NCBI GenBank assembly: GCA_031272615.1
Contig: JAISTL010000162.1
Location: forward strand, 1-13,166
Reading direction: 5' to 3'
DNA length: 13,166 bases
Source: Methylobacteriaceae bacterium
Lineage (GTDB): Bacteria > Pseudomonadota > Alphaproteobacteria > Rhizobiales > Beijerinckiaceae
The notes below the pieces were generated by a model that did not search any database, was not told the origin of the DNA, and saw only the letters and a list, made by a program, of their open reading frames with translations. The stretch's first letter is position 1, and each line of letters begins with the position of its first letter. Shown here piece by piece: positions 1 to 6,600 of the stretch. Made by a program: the position numbers and the translations under genes.

Positions 1-857
<857 letters not shown>

Positions 858-891
858 CCAATAGAATGCTTCGAAGAAGGAATTCGAGCCA

Positions 892-1902
892 ATGAAAACC
901 GGAACGTGGAACGAATGGCTGCTCAACTACTCCCTCTATATCATTCTGGGGGTGCTGATTGTCGGCGTTGTCGTCGTGGAGCCGACATTTTTATCCTTCT
1001 ACAACCTCTCCAACATCATGTCCCAGGCCTCCACCCGCGGCATCCTCGCGCTGGGCGTCGCCGGCATGATTGTCTATACCGGCACCGACCTCTCGGCCGG
1101 ACGCATTCTCGGCTGCTGCGCCGCCGTCTCGGCTTCGCTGCTGCAGAGCGTCACCTACAGCGCCCGCATGTACCCGTCCATCGTCGACCCGATGCCGCTC
1201 CTCATTCCGCTGGTTCTCAGCATCATGGTGGCGATTTTCTTCTGCGCCATCAACGCCTTCGGCTTCGCTGTGCTGAAGATGCACCCGTTCATCATCTCCC
1301 TGGGCACACAGCTCATCGCCTACGGCGCCCTGTGCCTCTATATCGACAGTCAGGCCGGCGGCGCCCAGCCCATCGCCAACCTCGACCCGCGCTACATTTA
1401 TATCGTCAACGGGGCGTTTGAACTGAGCGGGGTGCGCATCCCGTTCCTGGTGTTGTACCTCGCCGTCTGTTCCGGCATCATGTGGATTATCTGGAACAAG
1501 ACGACACTCGGCAAGAATATGTTCGCCATCGGCGGCAATCCCGAAGCGGCGGCGGTTTCCGGCGTCAACGTCACGCGCAACATTTTCGGCGTCTATACCG
1601 TGGCCGGGGTGCTCTACGGCATCGCCGCCTATCTCGAGGCCGGGCGCGTGCAGAGCGTCACCACATCCACCGGCTTGAACTATGACCTCGACGCCATCAG
1701 CGGTTGCGTCATCGGCGGCGTGTCGTTCACCGGCGGCGTCGGCACCATCCCGGGCATCCTGCTCGGCGTCATCATCCTGCAGGTCATCAACTACAGCCTG
1801 TATTATCTCGGGATCAACGCCTACATCCAATACATCATCAAGGGCCTGATCATCATCATCGCCGTTGCCATCGACCTGCGCAAGTATATCAACAAGAAGT
1901 GA
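892..1902 (+). CDS. mglC: Galactose/methyl-galactoside ABC transporter permease MglC
   Basis: This is the inner-membrane permease of the Mgl importer. It is 336 residues, the same length I recall for E. coli MglC. It has about eight to ten hydrophobic segments (for example 13-30, 48-63, 102-128, 183-201, 286-303, 316-328). Family landmarks are NLSNIMSQAS (38-47), ALGVAGMIVYTGTDLSAGR (53-71), WNKTTLGKNMFAIGGNPEAA (201-220), VSGVNV (222-227) and DAISGCVIGGVSFTGGVGT (267-285). The ATG follows an AGAAGGA ribosome-binding site at 876-881 with a slightly long spacer. It sits 34 bp after mglA and 10 bp before a small gene, so the three probably form one transcript. The product would form the translocation path, with MglA as motor and MglB (outside the window) as the periplasmic binding protein. 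I see no truncation or frameshift. Confidence 0.95.
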   Translation: MKTGTWNEWLLNYSLYIILGVLIVGVVVVEPTFLSFYNLSNIMSQASTRGILALGVAGMIVYTGTDLSAGRILGCCAAVSASLLQSVTYSARMYPSIVDPMPLLIPLVLSIMVAIFFCAINAFGFAVLKMHPFIISLGTQLIAYGALCLYIDSQAGGAQPIANLDPRYIYIVNGAFELSGVRIPFLVLYLAVCSGIMWIIWNKTTLGKNMFAIGGNPEAAAVSGVNVTRNIFGVYTVAGVLYGIAAYLEAGRVQSVTTSTGLNYDLDAISGCVIGGVSFTGGVGTIPGILLGVIILQVINYSLYYLGINAYIQYIIKGLIIIIAVAIDLRKYINKK

Positions 1903-1912
1903 CGCGGCGCCG

Positions 1913-2137
1913 ATGGACGACAAGGCCGATATCGACGAACGTCTGGAAGAACTCGAGCGGCGCGAACGCGAAGTGGAAAAACGCGAGCGCGCCCTCAAGG
2001 CCCATGGCATCCGCTACAATATCTACCAGCACGTCCATGTATCGCCGCGCAGCCTTGATATTTTCATCGGCGTGTGCATCTTTCTCGTGCTGGCGTTGCT
2101 GGTGATCGGCGTGCTCACCCGCGAGCCGCGGCTGTGA
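1913..2137 (+). CDS. Small coiled-coil, single-membrane-span protein downstream of mglC (unknown function)
   Basis: This 74-residue ORF starts 10 bp after the mglC stop. Residues 3-30 are almost entirely charged (DERLEELERRE, then EVEKRERALK) and should form a coiled coil. Residues 33-48 (IRYNIYQHVHVSPRSL) are an amphipathic bridge, and residues 50-68 (IFIGVCIFLVLALLVIGVL) are one transmembrane helix, followed by a short TREPRL tail. I recognise no named domain. An in-frame upstream start at 1865 inside mglC is less likely, because the N-terminal extension it adds has no family character and the charged coiled coil begins right after Met 1913. No strong Shine-Dalgarno is visible; translation may be coupled to mglC. 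Position and topology suggest a membrane-tethered accessory of the sugar transporter, which is inference only. Confidence 0.72.
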   Translation: MDDKADIDERLEELERREREVEKRERALKAHGIRYNIYQHVHVSPRSLDIFIGVCIFLVLALLVIGVLTREPRL

Positions 2138-2186
2138 GGCGAAACCCCGCGGATTTTGCGAGTGTTGCGCCAATGCCACACTTGAC

Positions 2187-2216
2187 AAAAAAACGGCCAT
2201 GAGCGTCATGGCCGTT
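2187..2216 (-). terminator. Intrinsic terminator of ctrA
   Basis: An 11-bp perfect inverted repeat (AACGGCCATGA at 2192-2202, loop GCG, TCATGGCCGTT at 2206-2216) is followed, on the - strand, by a run of seven Ts (A run 2187-2193 on the + strand). It lies 38 bp past the ctrA stop and is a textbook factor-independent terminator. Read from the + strand there is no U-run after the stem, so it would be at best weak for the mgl transcript coming the other way. Confidence 0.9.
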
Positions 2217-2254
2217 GAGTTCTTGCCTTGCGGGGAATTGCTGTCGCGGGGGGA

Positions 2255-2941
2255 TCAGGCCGCGTCGGAAGGTTCACGCAGAACATAGCCGCGCCCCCAG
2301 ACCGTTTCGATATAATTGCGGCCTTCCGAGGCGTTTTCCAGCTTTTTGCGGAGTTTGCAGATAAAAACGTCGATGATCTTGAGTTCCGGCTCGTCCATCC
2401 CGCCATAGAGATGGTTGAGGAACATTTCCTTGGTGAGAGTTGTGCCCTTGCGCAGGGCAAGGAGCTCAAGCATCTGATATTCTTTGCCGGTGAGATGGAC
2501 ACGGGCGCCGGCAACCTCCACCGTCTTGGTGTCCAGGTTGACAATCAGTTCGCCGGTCTGGATCACCGATTGGGCATGGCCCTTGGAGCGCCGGACAATG
2601 GCGTGGATGCGGGCGATCAGCTCATCCTTGTGGAACGGTTTGGTCAGATAGTCATCGGCGCCGAAGCCGAGGCCCTTGACCTTGTCATCGGTTCCCGCCA
2701 AGCCGGAGAGAATCAGAATGGGCGTCTTGACTTTCGCGACGCGCAGGGTCCTCAACACGTCAAAACCGGACATATCCGGAAGGTTGAGGTCCAACAGAAT
2801 GATGTCGTAATCATAGAGTTTGCCCAGATCGACACCTTCTTCTCCGAGATCCGTGGTGTAGATATTGAAGTTCTCGGACTTCAGCATGAGCTCGATGCTC
2901 TTTGCCGTGGCTTTGTCGTCTTCAATCAGAAGTACGCGCAT
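2255..2941 (-). CDS. ctrA: Cell-cycle response regulator CtrA
   Basis: CtrA is the OmpR/PhoB-family master regulator of cell cycle, flagellar and other genes in Alphaproteobacteria, phosphorylated through CckA and ChpT. The 228-residue protein has a receiver domain with the acidic pair D8/D9, phospho-acceptor D51 in [13 protein letters not shown]79 and K101 ([10 protein letters not shown]). Its winged-helix domain carries family-diagnostic wording: [52 protein letters not shown] and VWGRGYVL. It ends in Ala-Ala, as in Caulobacter CtrA, where that end is needed for ClpXP proteolysis. I chose the start at 2941 (MRVLLIEDD), which has GGGGA upstream; an ORF open to 2998 only adds an uncharacteristic leader. 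It is monocistronic, divergent from fliJ, with its own terminator. The upstream region holds a CtrA-type box and a GANTC site, suggesting autoregulation and methylation control. Confidence 0.97.
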   Translation of the reverse strand: MRVLLIEDDKATAKSIELMLKSENFNIYTTDLGEEGVDLGKLYDYDIILLDLNLPDMSGFDVLRTLRVAKVKTPILILSGLAGTDDKVKGLGFGADDYLTKPFHKDELIARIHAIVRRSKGHAQSVIQTGELIVNLDTKTVEVAGARVHLTGKEYQMLELLALRKGTTLTKEMFLNHLYGGMDEPELKIIDVFICKLRKKLENASEGRNYIETVWGRGYVLREPSDAA

Positions 2942-3027
2942 GTTTAGTTCCCCAGCAGGTTGGAACGGTCTTTCCGTGTCCGGACAATCATTGCGCAAAC
3001 CAGCGAATAACCATTCCCTAAATCGGT

Positions 3028-3032
3028 GATTC
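3028..3032. promoter_or_regulatory. GANTC (CcrM-type methylation) site upstream of ctrA
   Basis: GATTC occurs here, about 87 bp upstream of the ctrA start and 17 bp from the TTAACCAT box. CcrM methylates GANTC in Alphaproteobacteria, and in Caulobacter one such site lies in the ctrA P1 promoter, where hemimethylation allows firing after the replication fork passes. A second site (GAATC, 3195-3199) lies further out. The motif is seen; the regulatory meaning is carried over from Caulobacter. Confidence 0.45.
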
Positions 3033-3048
3033 GCATTATTAATGATAG

Positions 3049-3056
3049 ATGGTTAA
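3049..3056 (-). promoter_or_regulatory. Candidate CtrA half-site upstream of ctrA
   Basis: The - strand reads TTAACCAT here, the half-site form of the CtrA motif known from several Alphaproteobacteria. Near copies with one mismatch are ATAACCAT (+ strand, 3007-3014) and TTTACCAT (- strand, 3303-3310). No TTAA-N7-TTAAC full site is present: the nearest TTAA pair is spaced 10 rather than 7. The box is about 108 bp upstream of the ctrA start, a plausible distance for autoregulation. Occupancy is inferred. Confidence 0.5.
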
Positions 3057-3252
3057 CAAGTCATTACCTAACGACAACTGATTGTTCAATCCGGTAATCA
3101 TCCTTGATAACTGTTTTCCGGAACACCTCAAACTTCGTCAAAGGTTCCGGGAAACACACATCCTCATCAACTCTGCGGCGACCCGGACAACTGAGAATCA
3201 CAACTGCCCGGGATTTACTCATAACGCACTGAAAGCATTATACGATGTGGCG

Positions 3253-3335
3253 GTAAGGGTCAGTTCCGAAGAGGGCACCCTTTACAAACATAGTTACCTA
3301 AAATGGTAAACCAACCGTTTACGCTGTATTTTTTT
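3253..3335 (+). other. Attenuator-like set of overlapping hairpins followed by a T-tract
   Basis: On the + strand three stems follow each other. Stem one pairs GTAAGGGT (3253-3260) with ACCCTTTAC (3277-3285), with one bulged T and a 16-nt loop. Stem two pairs TTACC (3294-3298) with GGTAA (3305-3309). Stem three pairs GTAAAC (3306-3311) with GTTTAC (3317-3322), 6 nt before a T7 run (3329-3335). Stems two and three share bases, so they exclude each other, as antiterminator and terminator would. Stem three is short and AT-rich, so it would be a weak terminator. It could instead be the 3' end of a small RNA, or a set of DNA operators. Confidence 0.3.
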
Positions 3336-3463
3336 GTTGCCGCCTGCCCGATTTTTTTTGAAAACCCCTTGTTTGGTAACGAACAATCAACCTCCTTTTG
3401 GCATTCTCGCTCCAATTCGGAAAGGGCTTTTCCGGTTGAACGGCCTTTTTCGATGAGTGCAAC

Positions 3464-3497
3464 AGTGAGTACCCGTATGGTTGCGTTAGTGAGTACC
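3464..3497. repeat. Tandem direct repeat AGTGAGTACC upstream of fliJ
   Basis: AGTGAGTACC occurs at 3464-3473 and again at 3488-3497, 24 bp start to start. Both copies are preceded by TGC and three variable bases, giving a 16-base unit matching at 13 positions. The second copy ends 13 bp before the fliJ ribosome-binding site. It could be a tandem operator. I do not recognise the protein that would bind it. Confidence 0.55.
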
Positions 3498-3522
3498 AAA
3501 GCGGCGTGCGTGGAGTATTGTA

Positions 3523-3921
3523 ATGAAGTCGCGTAACACCTTACTTCGTCTTCGGCGTTTTCAATATGATGAAAAACGTCGGCGTCTGGCCCAGATTGAG
3601 ATGATGATGAACGATTTCGGTCGCATGGCATCGGATCTCGAACGGGAAATCCTCGCAGAGGAACAAAAATCAGGAATTACGGATCGGAACCACTTCGCCT
3701 ATCCCACCTTCGCCCGCGCCGCCTGCCAAAGGCGGGAAAACCTCCTCGCTTCCATTGAAGATCTCCGCGATCAGCTGGCGCTCGCCCGCGTCGAAATGGA
3801 AGAAGCCAAGGAAGAACTGCACAAGGCGGAACTGCTGGAAGGGCGTGAACGCCCCCTCGACTCCCCCCTGTCGGTCATGGCGAAAAAAGCGGAAGGCATG
3901 GCAATTCCGGCTGTCTCCTGA
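3523..3921 (+). CDS. fliJ: Flagellar export chaperone/ATPase-complex stalk protein FliJ
   Basis: FliJ is a cytoplasmic coiled-coil protein that links the export ATPase FliI to the gate protein FlhA in flagellar type III secretion. The product is 132 residues, within the usual family range (about 130-150). It is almost wholly helical and charged: LLRLRRFQYDEKRRRLAQIE at the start, a first helix to about residue 48, then a second long coiled coil from about 65 to 107 (RRENLLASIEDLRDQL, VEMEEAKEELHKAELLEGRE). The ATG has TGGAG seven bases upstream. Sequence conservation in FliJ is low, so the call rests on the N-terminal pattern, length, the two-helix layout and its location next to ctrA, which recurs in Rhodospirillales. 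Unusually, no fliI precedes it here. It probably ends at the hairpin at 3964-3994. Confidence 0.8.
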   Translation: MKSRNTLLRLRRFQYDEKRRRLAQIEMMMNDFGRMASDLEREILAEEQKSGITDRNHFAYPTFARAACQRRENLLASIEDLRDQLALARVEMEEAKEELHKAELLEGRERPLDSPLSVMAKKAEGMAIPAVS

Positions 3922-3963
3922 GCTTCCACCGCCACTCACATCTGTTGCAATCCGAACAAATGT

Positions 3964-4004
3964 CCGGATGATCTCATTTGTGGAGATCGTCCGGGCCGGT
4001 TTTT
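3964..4004 (+). terminator. Hairpin terminator at the fliJ/rsmB convergence
   Basis: A 12-bp stem pairs CCGGATGATCTC (3964-3975) with GAGATCGTCCGG (3983-3994), with a single mismatch and a 7-nt loop. On the + strand a T5 run (4000-4004) follows after five bases. It sits 43 bp past the fliJ stop and its arms lie partly inside the last codons of rsmB. On the - strand only a weak T-containing stretch follows, so it is chiefly a fliJ terminator, possibly a weak bidirectional one. Confidence 0.6.
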
Positions 4005-5305
4005 CTGCGCACCACCGCGGCAAAAAACCCGTCCGCTCCGCCAAGCTCCGGCAAATCGTCGATGGCCGGAATATCCGGGGGCAGAATTCTCATATCACCC
4101 TCCCGGTTTCTCCACCCGGCAGCGACGCCGCTCTCCTCCCGAACAAACTCCCGATGCCGGTTGAGAAAACGCCGGATTTGCTCCTCCCCCTCCTCCGGTT
4201 CCAGGGAACAGGCGGCATAAACCAGGCGTCCGCCCGGTCGAACGCAGCGGGCGGCTTTTTCCAGCAGGTTTTCCTGAAGACGGACCAGTCCGGCAATGTC
4301 TGATTCCCCGCGAATCCACGGAAGTTCCGGATGCCTCCGGATGGTACCGGTGGCGGAACACGGCGCGTCCAGCAGCACCGCGTCAAAAGGAGACTCCGGA
4401 AACTTCAGCGCATCGCCGACGCAAAGAGTCGCGTCAAGAGCCAGCCGCTTCAGGTTTTCCTGCAATCTCTGCATTCGTGATTCCGAAATATCCACCGCGG
4501 TCACCACCGCACCGGCCGCGGCCAGCTGCGCGGTTTTTCCTCCGGGCGCGGCGCATAAATCCAGGATGTTCTCGCCTTTCTGCGGCGCCAGCATTTTGAC
4601 CGGCAGCGCCGCCGCCATGTCCTGCACCCACCAGGCGCCTTCGCTGAAACCCGGAAGCGTGTGCACCGGCCGCTTGTGCGTGAGCCGGATGGAGCCCGAA
4701 GGCAGCACCACCCCTTCCAGTCGTTCGGCCCATTGCGCCGGCGACAGGGGAGCGGCGGGCTCTTTCAAGGTGATGTCGACATTGGCCGGGAAGCGAAACA
4801 CGTCGGCGATGCGCCCTGTGGTCTCCAGGCCGTAACGGCGCAGCCAACGTTTGCGCAGCCACTCCGGAATGTCGTCGAGACGCCCCGCCCCCAACGGTTC
4901 CGGATCGTCGCCAACCTTGCGCAGCACGGCATTGATCAACCCCGAGGCAAAGCGGGTTTTCGCGTCGCCACGGGTGATGGCGACCATGCTGTCCACCACC
5001 GCATAAGGCGGCGTGCCGAGCACCATGAGCTCAGCCGCTCCGGTGAAGAGAAACGCGGCAACGCGCCTATCCTTCGGCAACCCGCGCGGAAGGCGCCGCT
5101 CGAGCACCGCGCCGATGCTTCCGCGGCGGCGGAACGCGGCGGCAACAATGGCGGCGGCAAATTGTTCATCAAAGGCTGTGGCGGCGGACGGTTTCGAGCG
5201 CCTCAGCGCTTCGGGAATCGGCGTTCTGCCCGCCAACACCTCGCGGTATGCGTTGGCGGCCCAAAGGCGCGCCGTTAACGAATCACGGGGAGCGGGCGGC
5301 GCCAT
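3974..5305 (-). CDS. rsmB: 16S rRNA (cytosine-5) methyltransferase RsmB
   Basis: RsmB (Fmu/Sun) methylates a cytosine of 16S rRNA (C967 in E. coli) with S-adenosylmethionine. The 443-residue product has the family's two-part build: a NusB-like RNA-binding domain (about 10-140, with TGAAELMVLGTPPYAVVDSMV at 88-108 and GLINAVLRK at 122-130) and a Rossmann methyltransferase domain (about 165-440). Key motifs are WWVQDMAA (225-232), the SAM loop LDLCAAPGGKTAQLA (248-262), LLDAPCSATGTIRRHPEL (311-328) with Cys316, and YAACSLEPEEGE (363-374) with catalytic Cys366. The usual Thr before that Cys is Ala here. The gene starts 9 bp after the htpX stop, and its AAGGAA ribosome-binding site overlaps that stop, so it is translated from the htpX transcript. 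Its length is close to the E. coli enzyme (429). Confidence 0.94.
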   Translation of the reverse strand: MAPPAPRDSLTARLWAANAYREVLAGRTPIPEALRRSKPSAATAFDEQFAAAIVAAAFRRRGSIGAVLERRLPRGLPKDRRVAAFLFTGAAELMVLGTPPYAVVDSMVAITRGDAKTRFASGLINAVLRKVGDDPEPLGAGRLDDIPEWLRKRWLRRYGLETTGRIADVFRFPANVDITLKEPAAPLSPAQWAERLEGVVLPSGSIRLTHKRPVHTLPGFSEGAWWVQDMAAALPVKMLAPQKGENILDLCAAPGGKTAQLAAAGAVVTAVDISESRMQRLQENLKRLALDATLCVGDALKFPESPFDAVLLDAPCSATGTIRRHPELPWIRGESDIAGLVRLQENLLEKAARCVRPGGRLVYAACSLEPEEGEEQIRRFLNRHREFVREESGVAAGWRNREGDMRILPPDIPAIDDLPELGGADGFFAAVVRRKTGPDDLHK

Positions 5306-5314
5306 CGGCGTTCC

Positions 5315-6271
5315 TTATCCCCACGGCCCGCGTTTTCGCCCCGGGCCCCAAGGCGCTGCCGGCGGTTGGTCCGGGGTGACAACAGGCGTCGAGGGTCTGC
5401 CGCTCTCGATCAGCGGGCGGATACCGGTCATTTCGCCGGCCAATTGCCGCAGCGCCGCAATGCGGTTTTCCGTCGCCGGATGGGTGGCGAACAGGCTGTC
5501 GGTGCCGTGCCCCGTCAACGGATTGATGATGAACAGGGAGGCGGTGGCCGGATAATCTTCCGCCGTATAATTCGGAATGCTTTGGGCGCCATAGGCGATT
5601 TTCGCCAAGGCCGCCGCCAGACCCTGCGGATCCTGCGCAATCCGCGCTCCCATGCGGTCGGCGGCGTATTCCCGGGACCGGCTGATGGCCAGCTGCAGGA
5701 TGGACGCTGCCAGAGGGGCGGCCACGAGCATCAGGATCATGACAATCGGGTTGACCCGTTGCCCGTCGGAGCGATGTCCACCGAACCAGAAGCCGAAATG
5801 GGCGATGGTGGAAATGGCCCCGGCGATGGTGGCGGCAATGGTCATGGTCAGGGTATCGTGATTTTTCACATGGGCCAGCTCATGCGCCATGACTCCGGCG
5901 ATTTCCCGCGGCTCCAACGTCTTGAGAAGGCCGGTGGTGGCGGTGACCGCGGCGTGCTCCGGGTTGCGTCCGGTGGCAAAAGCGTTGGGCTGCGGATTGT
6001 CGATGATGTAAACCTTCGGCATGGGCAGGCCGGCGTTGGCGGCAAGTTTTTGCACAATGCCGTAAAACTCCGGGGCGCTCGCGGCATCCACCTCCCGCGC
6101 CGAATAGGCGCGTAGCACGCGTGAATCAGACGTCCAATAGGTGTAGAAATTCATCACCGCGCCGATGATCAGCATGACGCTCATACCCTCGAGGCCGCCC
6201 AGCATGGCGCCGAACATGCCGAACAGCGCCATCAGCGCCGCCATCAATACCGCCGTTTTGAAATAGTTCAT
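5315..6271 (-). CDS. htpX: Membrane zinc metalloprotease HtpX
   Basis: HtpX is an M48-family inner-membrane protease that degrades damaged membrane proteins together with FtsH. From the chosen start the product is 318 residues. Two N-terminal membrane helices (about 7-23 and 28-45) precede the catalytic core: QPNAFATGR (94-102), HEXXH in VMAHELAHVKNHD (128-139), two more membrane helices (143-160 and 174-196), the third zinc ligand E201 in SRSREYAADRMG (197-208), and LFATHPATENRI (260-271). I preferred MNYFKTAVLM at 6271, which has a GGAG site upstream and matches the family N-terminus, over an ATG at 6328. The C-terminal 28 residues are a Pro/Gly/Arg-rich tail (TPDQPPAAPWGPGRKRGPWG) beyond the usual end (E. 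coli 293 aa). It is the first gene of an htpX-rsmB pair. Confidence 0.95.
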   Translation of the reverse strand: MNYFKTAVLMAALMALFGMFGAMLGGLEGMSVMLIIGAVMNFYTYWTSDSRVLRAYSAREVDAASAPEFYGIVQKLAANAGLPMPKVYIIDNPQPNAFATGRNPEHAAVTATTGLLKTLEPREIAGVMAHELAHVKNHDTLTMTIAATIAGAISTIAHFGFWFGGHRSDGQRVNPIVMILMLVAAPLAASILQLAISRSREYAADRMGARIAQDPQGLAAALAKIAYGAQSIPNYTAEDYPATASLFIINPLTGHGTDSLFATHPATENRIAALRQLAGEMTGIRPLIESGRPSTPVVTPDQPPAAPWGPGRKRGPWG

Positions 6272-6305
6272 GCTCCGCTCTCCGGTGTTGCGTCCTCCGC
6301 TGATA

Positions 6306-6333
6306 ATATAGGAACCGCGGCGGAACAACGAAG
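6306..6333 (-). promoter_or_regulatory. Possible htpX promoter, perhaps heat-shock sigma type
   Basis: On the - strand CTTCGT (6328-6333) and CCTATAT (6306-6312) are separated by 15 bp, about 35 bp upstream of the htpX start. The -10 element fits the CYTATNT form reported for alphaproteobacterial RpoH promoters, and htpX belongs to heat-shock regulons elsewhere, but the -35 matches CTTGAA in only three of six positions. A housekeeping promoter using TATATT is equally possible. Confidence 0.3.
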
Positions 6334-6417
6334 CCCCTGCGCGTTGTTATACGAATCCCGATTTCGTGGCAATACGCCCGCCACGCGCTCCGGAGCCGTC
6401 CGCCTTTTCCCGTGCCC

Positions 6418-6448
6418 AAAACAACAGGCGGGCATCAACGCCCGCCTG
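6418..6448 (-). terminator. Intrinsic terminator of the cyd operon
   Basis: A 9-bp perfect GC-rich stem (CAGGCGGGC at 6425-6433, GCCCGCCTG at 6440-6448) with loop ATCAAC is followed on the - strand by TTGTTTT. It lies about 40 bp past the cydX stop. It marks the end of the cydDCABX transcript; the rest of the 216-bp gap up to htpX holds the htpX promoter region and nothing else I can name. Confidence 0.88.
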
Positions 6449-6487
6449 AGTTCATCAAATCCCCTGCCGGAAGGAAAGCCCTCCACG

Positions 6488-6589
6488 TCAGTCATTCCGC
6501 CCGGTGTCCTTGAGTTCGAAAACCACGGCGTTGGCAACGGCAAACGCCGCTGCGAGAGGCAACCCGAGAATCCAGATAAAATACCACAT
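6488..6589 (-). CDS. cydX: Cytochrome bd oxidase small subunit CydX
   Basis: This 33-residue ORF begins with MWYFIWILGLPLAAAF, matching the CydX/YbgT signature (MWYFxWILGxxLA), and keeps the glutamate (VVFELKD) after the single membrane helix. CydX packs beside CydA and stabilises the haem centres of the oxidase. It starts 11 bp after the cydB stop, with a strong GAGGAGAGGAA ribosome-binding stretch overlapping that stop. It is the last gene of the operon, just ahead of the terminator. Family members are commonly 30-40 residues, so it is intact. Confidence 0.92.
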   Translation of the reverse strand: MWYFIWILGLPLAAAFAVANAVVFELKDTGRND

Positions 6590-6600
6590 GTTTCCTCTCC

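Larger units (their letters stand above)
2942..3522. promoter_or_regulatory. AT-rich divergent ctrA/fliJ control region with no convincing gene
   Basis: This 581-bp gap separates the ctrA and fliJ starts and is much richer in A+T than the flanking genes. Open frames inside it (for example 3082-3309 +, 3303-3536 +, and 3260-3631 -) have no ribosome-binding site or family resemblance, and I do not call them genes. It contains one exact TTAACCAT-type CtrA half-site with two near copies, two GANTC sites (3028-3032 and 3195-3199), the palindrome CATTA-T-TAATG (3034-3044), six GGTAA/TTACC pentamers between 3064 and 3379, two T-tracts (3329-3335 and 3352-3359), and a direct repeat just before fliJ. 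A possible + strand promoter is TTTACT (3214-3219) with TATACG (3239-3244), but its 19-bp spacing is poor. The long gap fits a multi-input cell-cycle promoter like that of Caulobacter ctrA. Confidence 0.7.

Noticed and set aside
3082..3309. Open frame on the + strand inside the ctrA-fliJ gap
   Set aside because: It needs a TTG start with no ribosome-binding site and has no recognisable domain or coding-like composition.
3455..3498. Possible sigma-54 promoter on the - strand (GGTAC...TTGCA)
   Set aside because: The GG-to-GC spacing is 11 rather than 10 bases in both possible registers, and it would point away from fliJ.
3303..3536. Open frame on the + strand starting MVNQPFTLYFFVAACP
   Set aside because: It has no ribosome-binding site, crosses the T-tracts and runs over the fliJ start codon; the hydrophobic start comes from the T-runs.
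3260..3631. Open frame on the - strand across the ctrA-fliJ gap
   Set aside because: It overlaps the start of fliJ, has no ribosome-binding site, and its residues resemble no family; the DNA looks regulatory.
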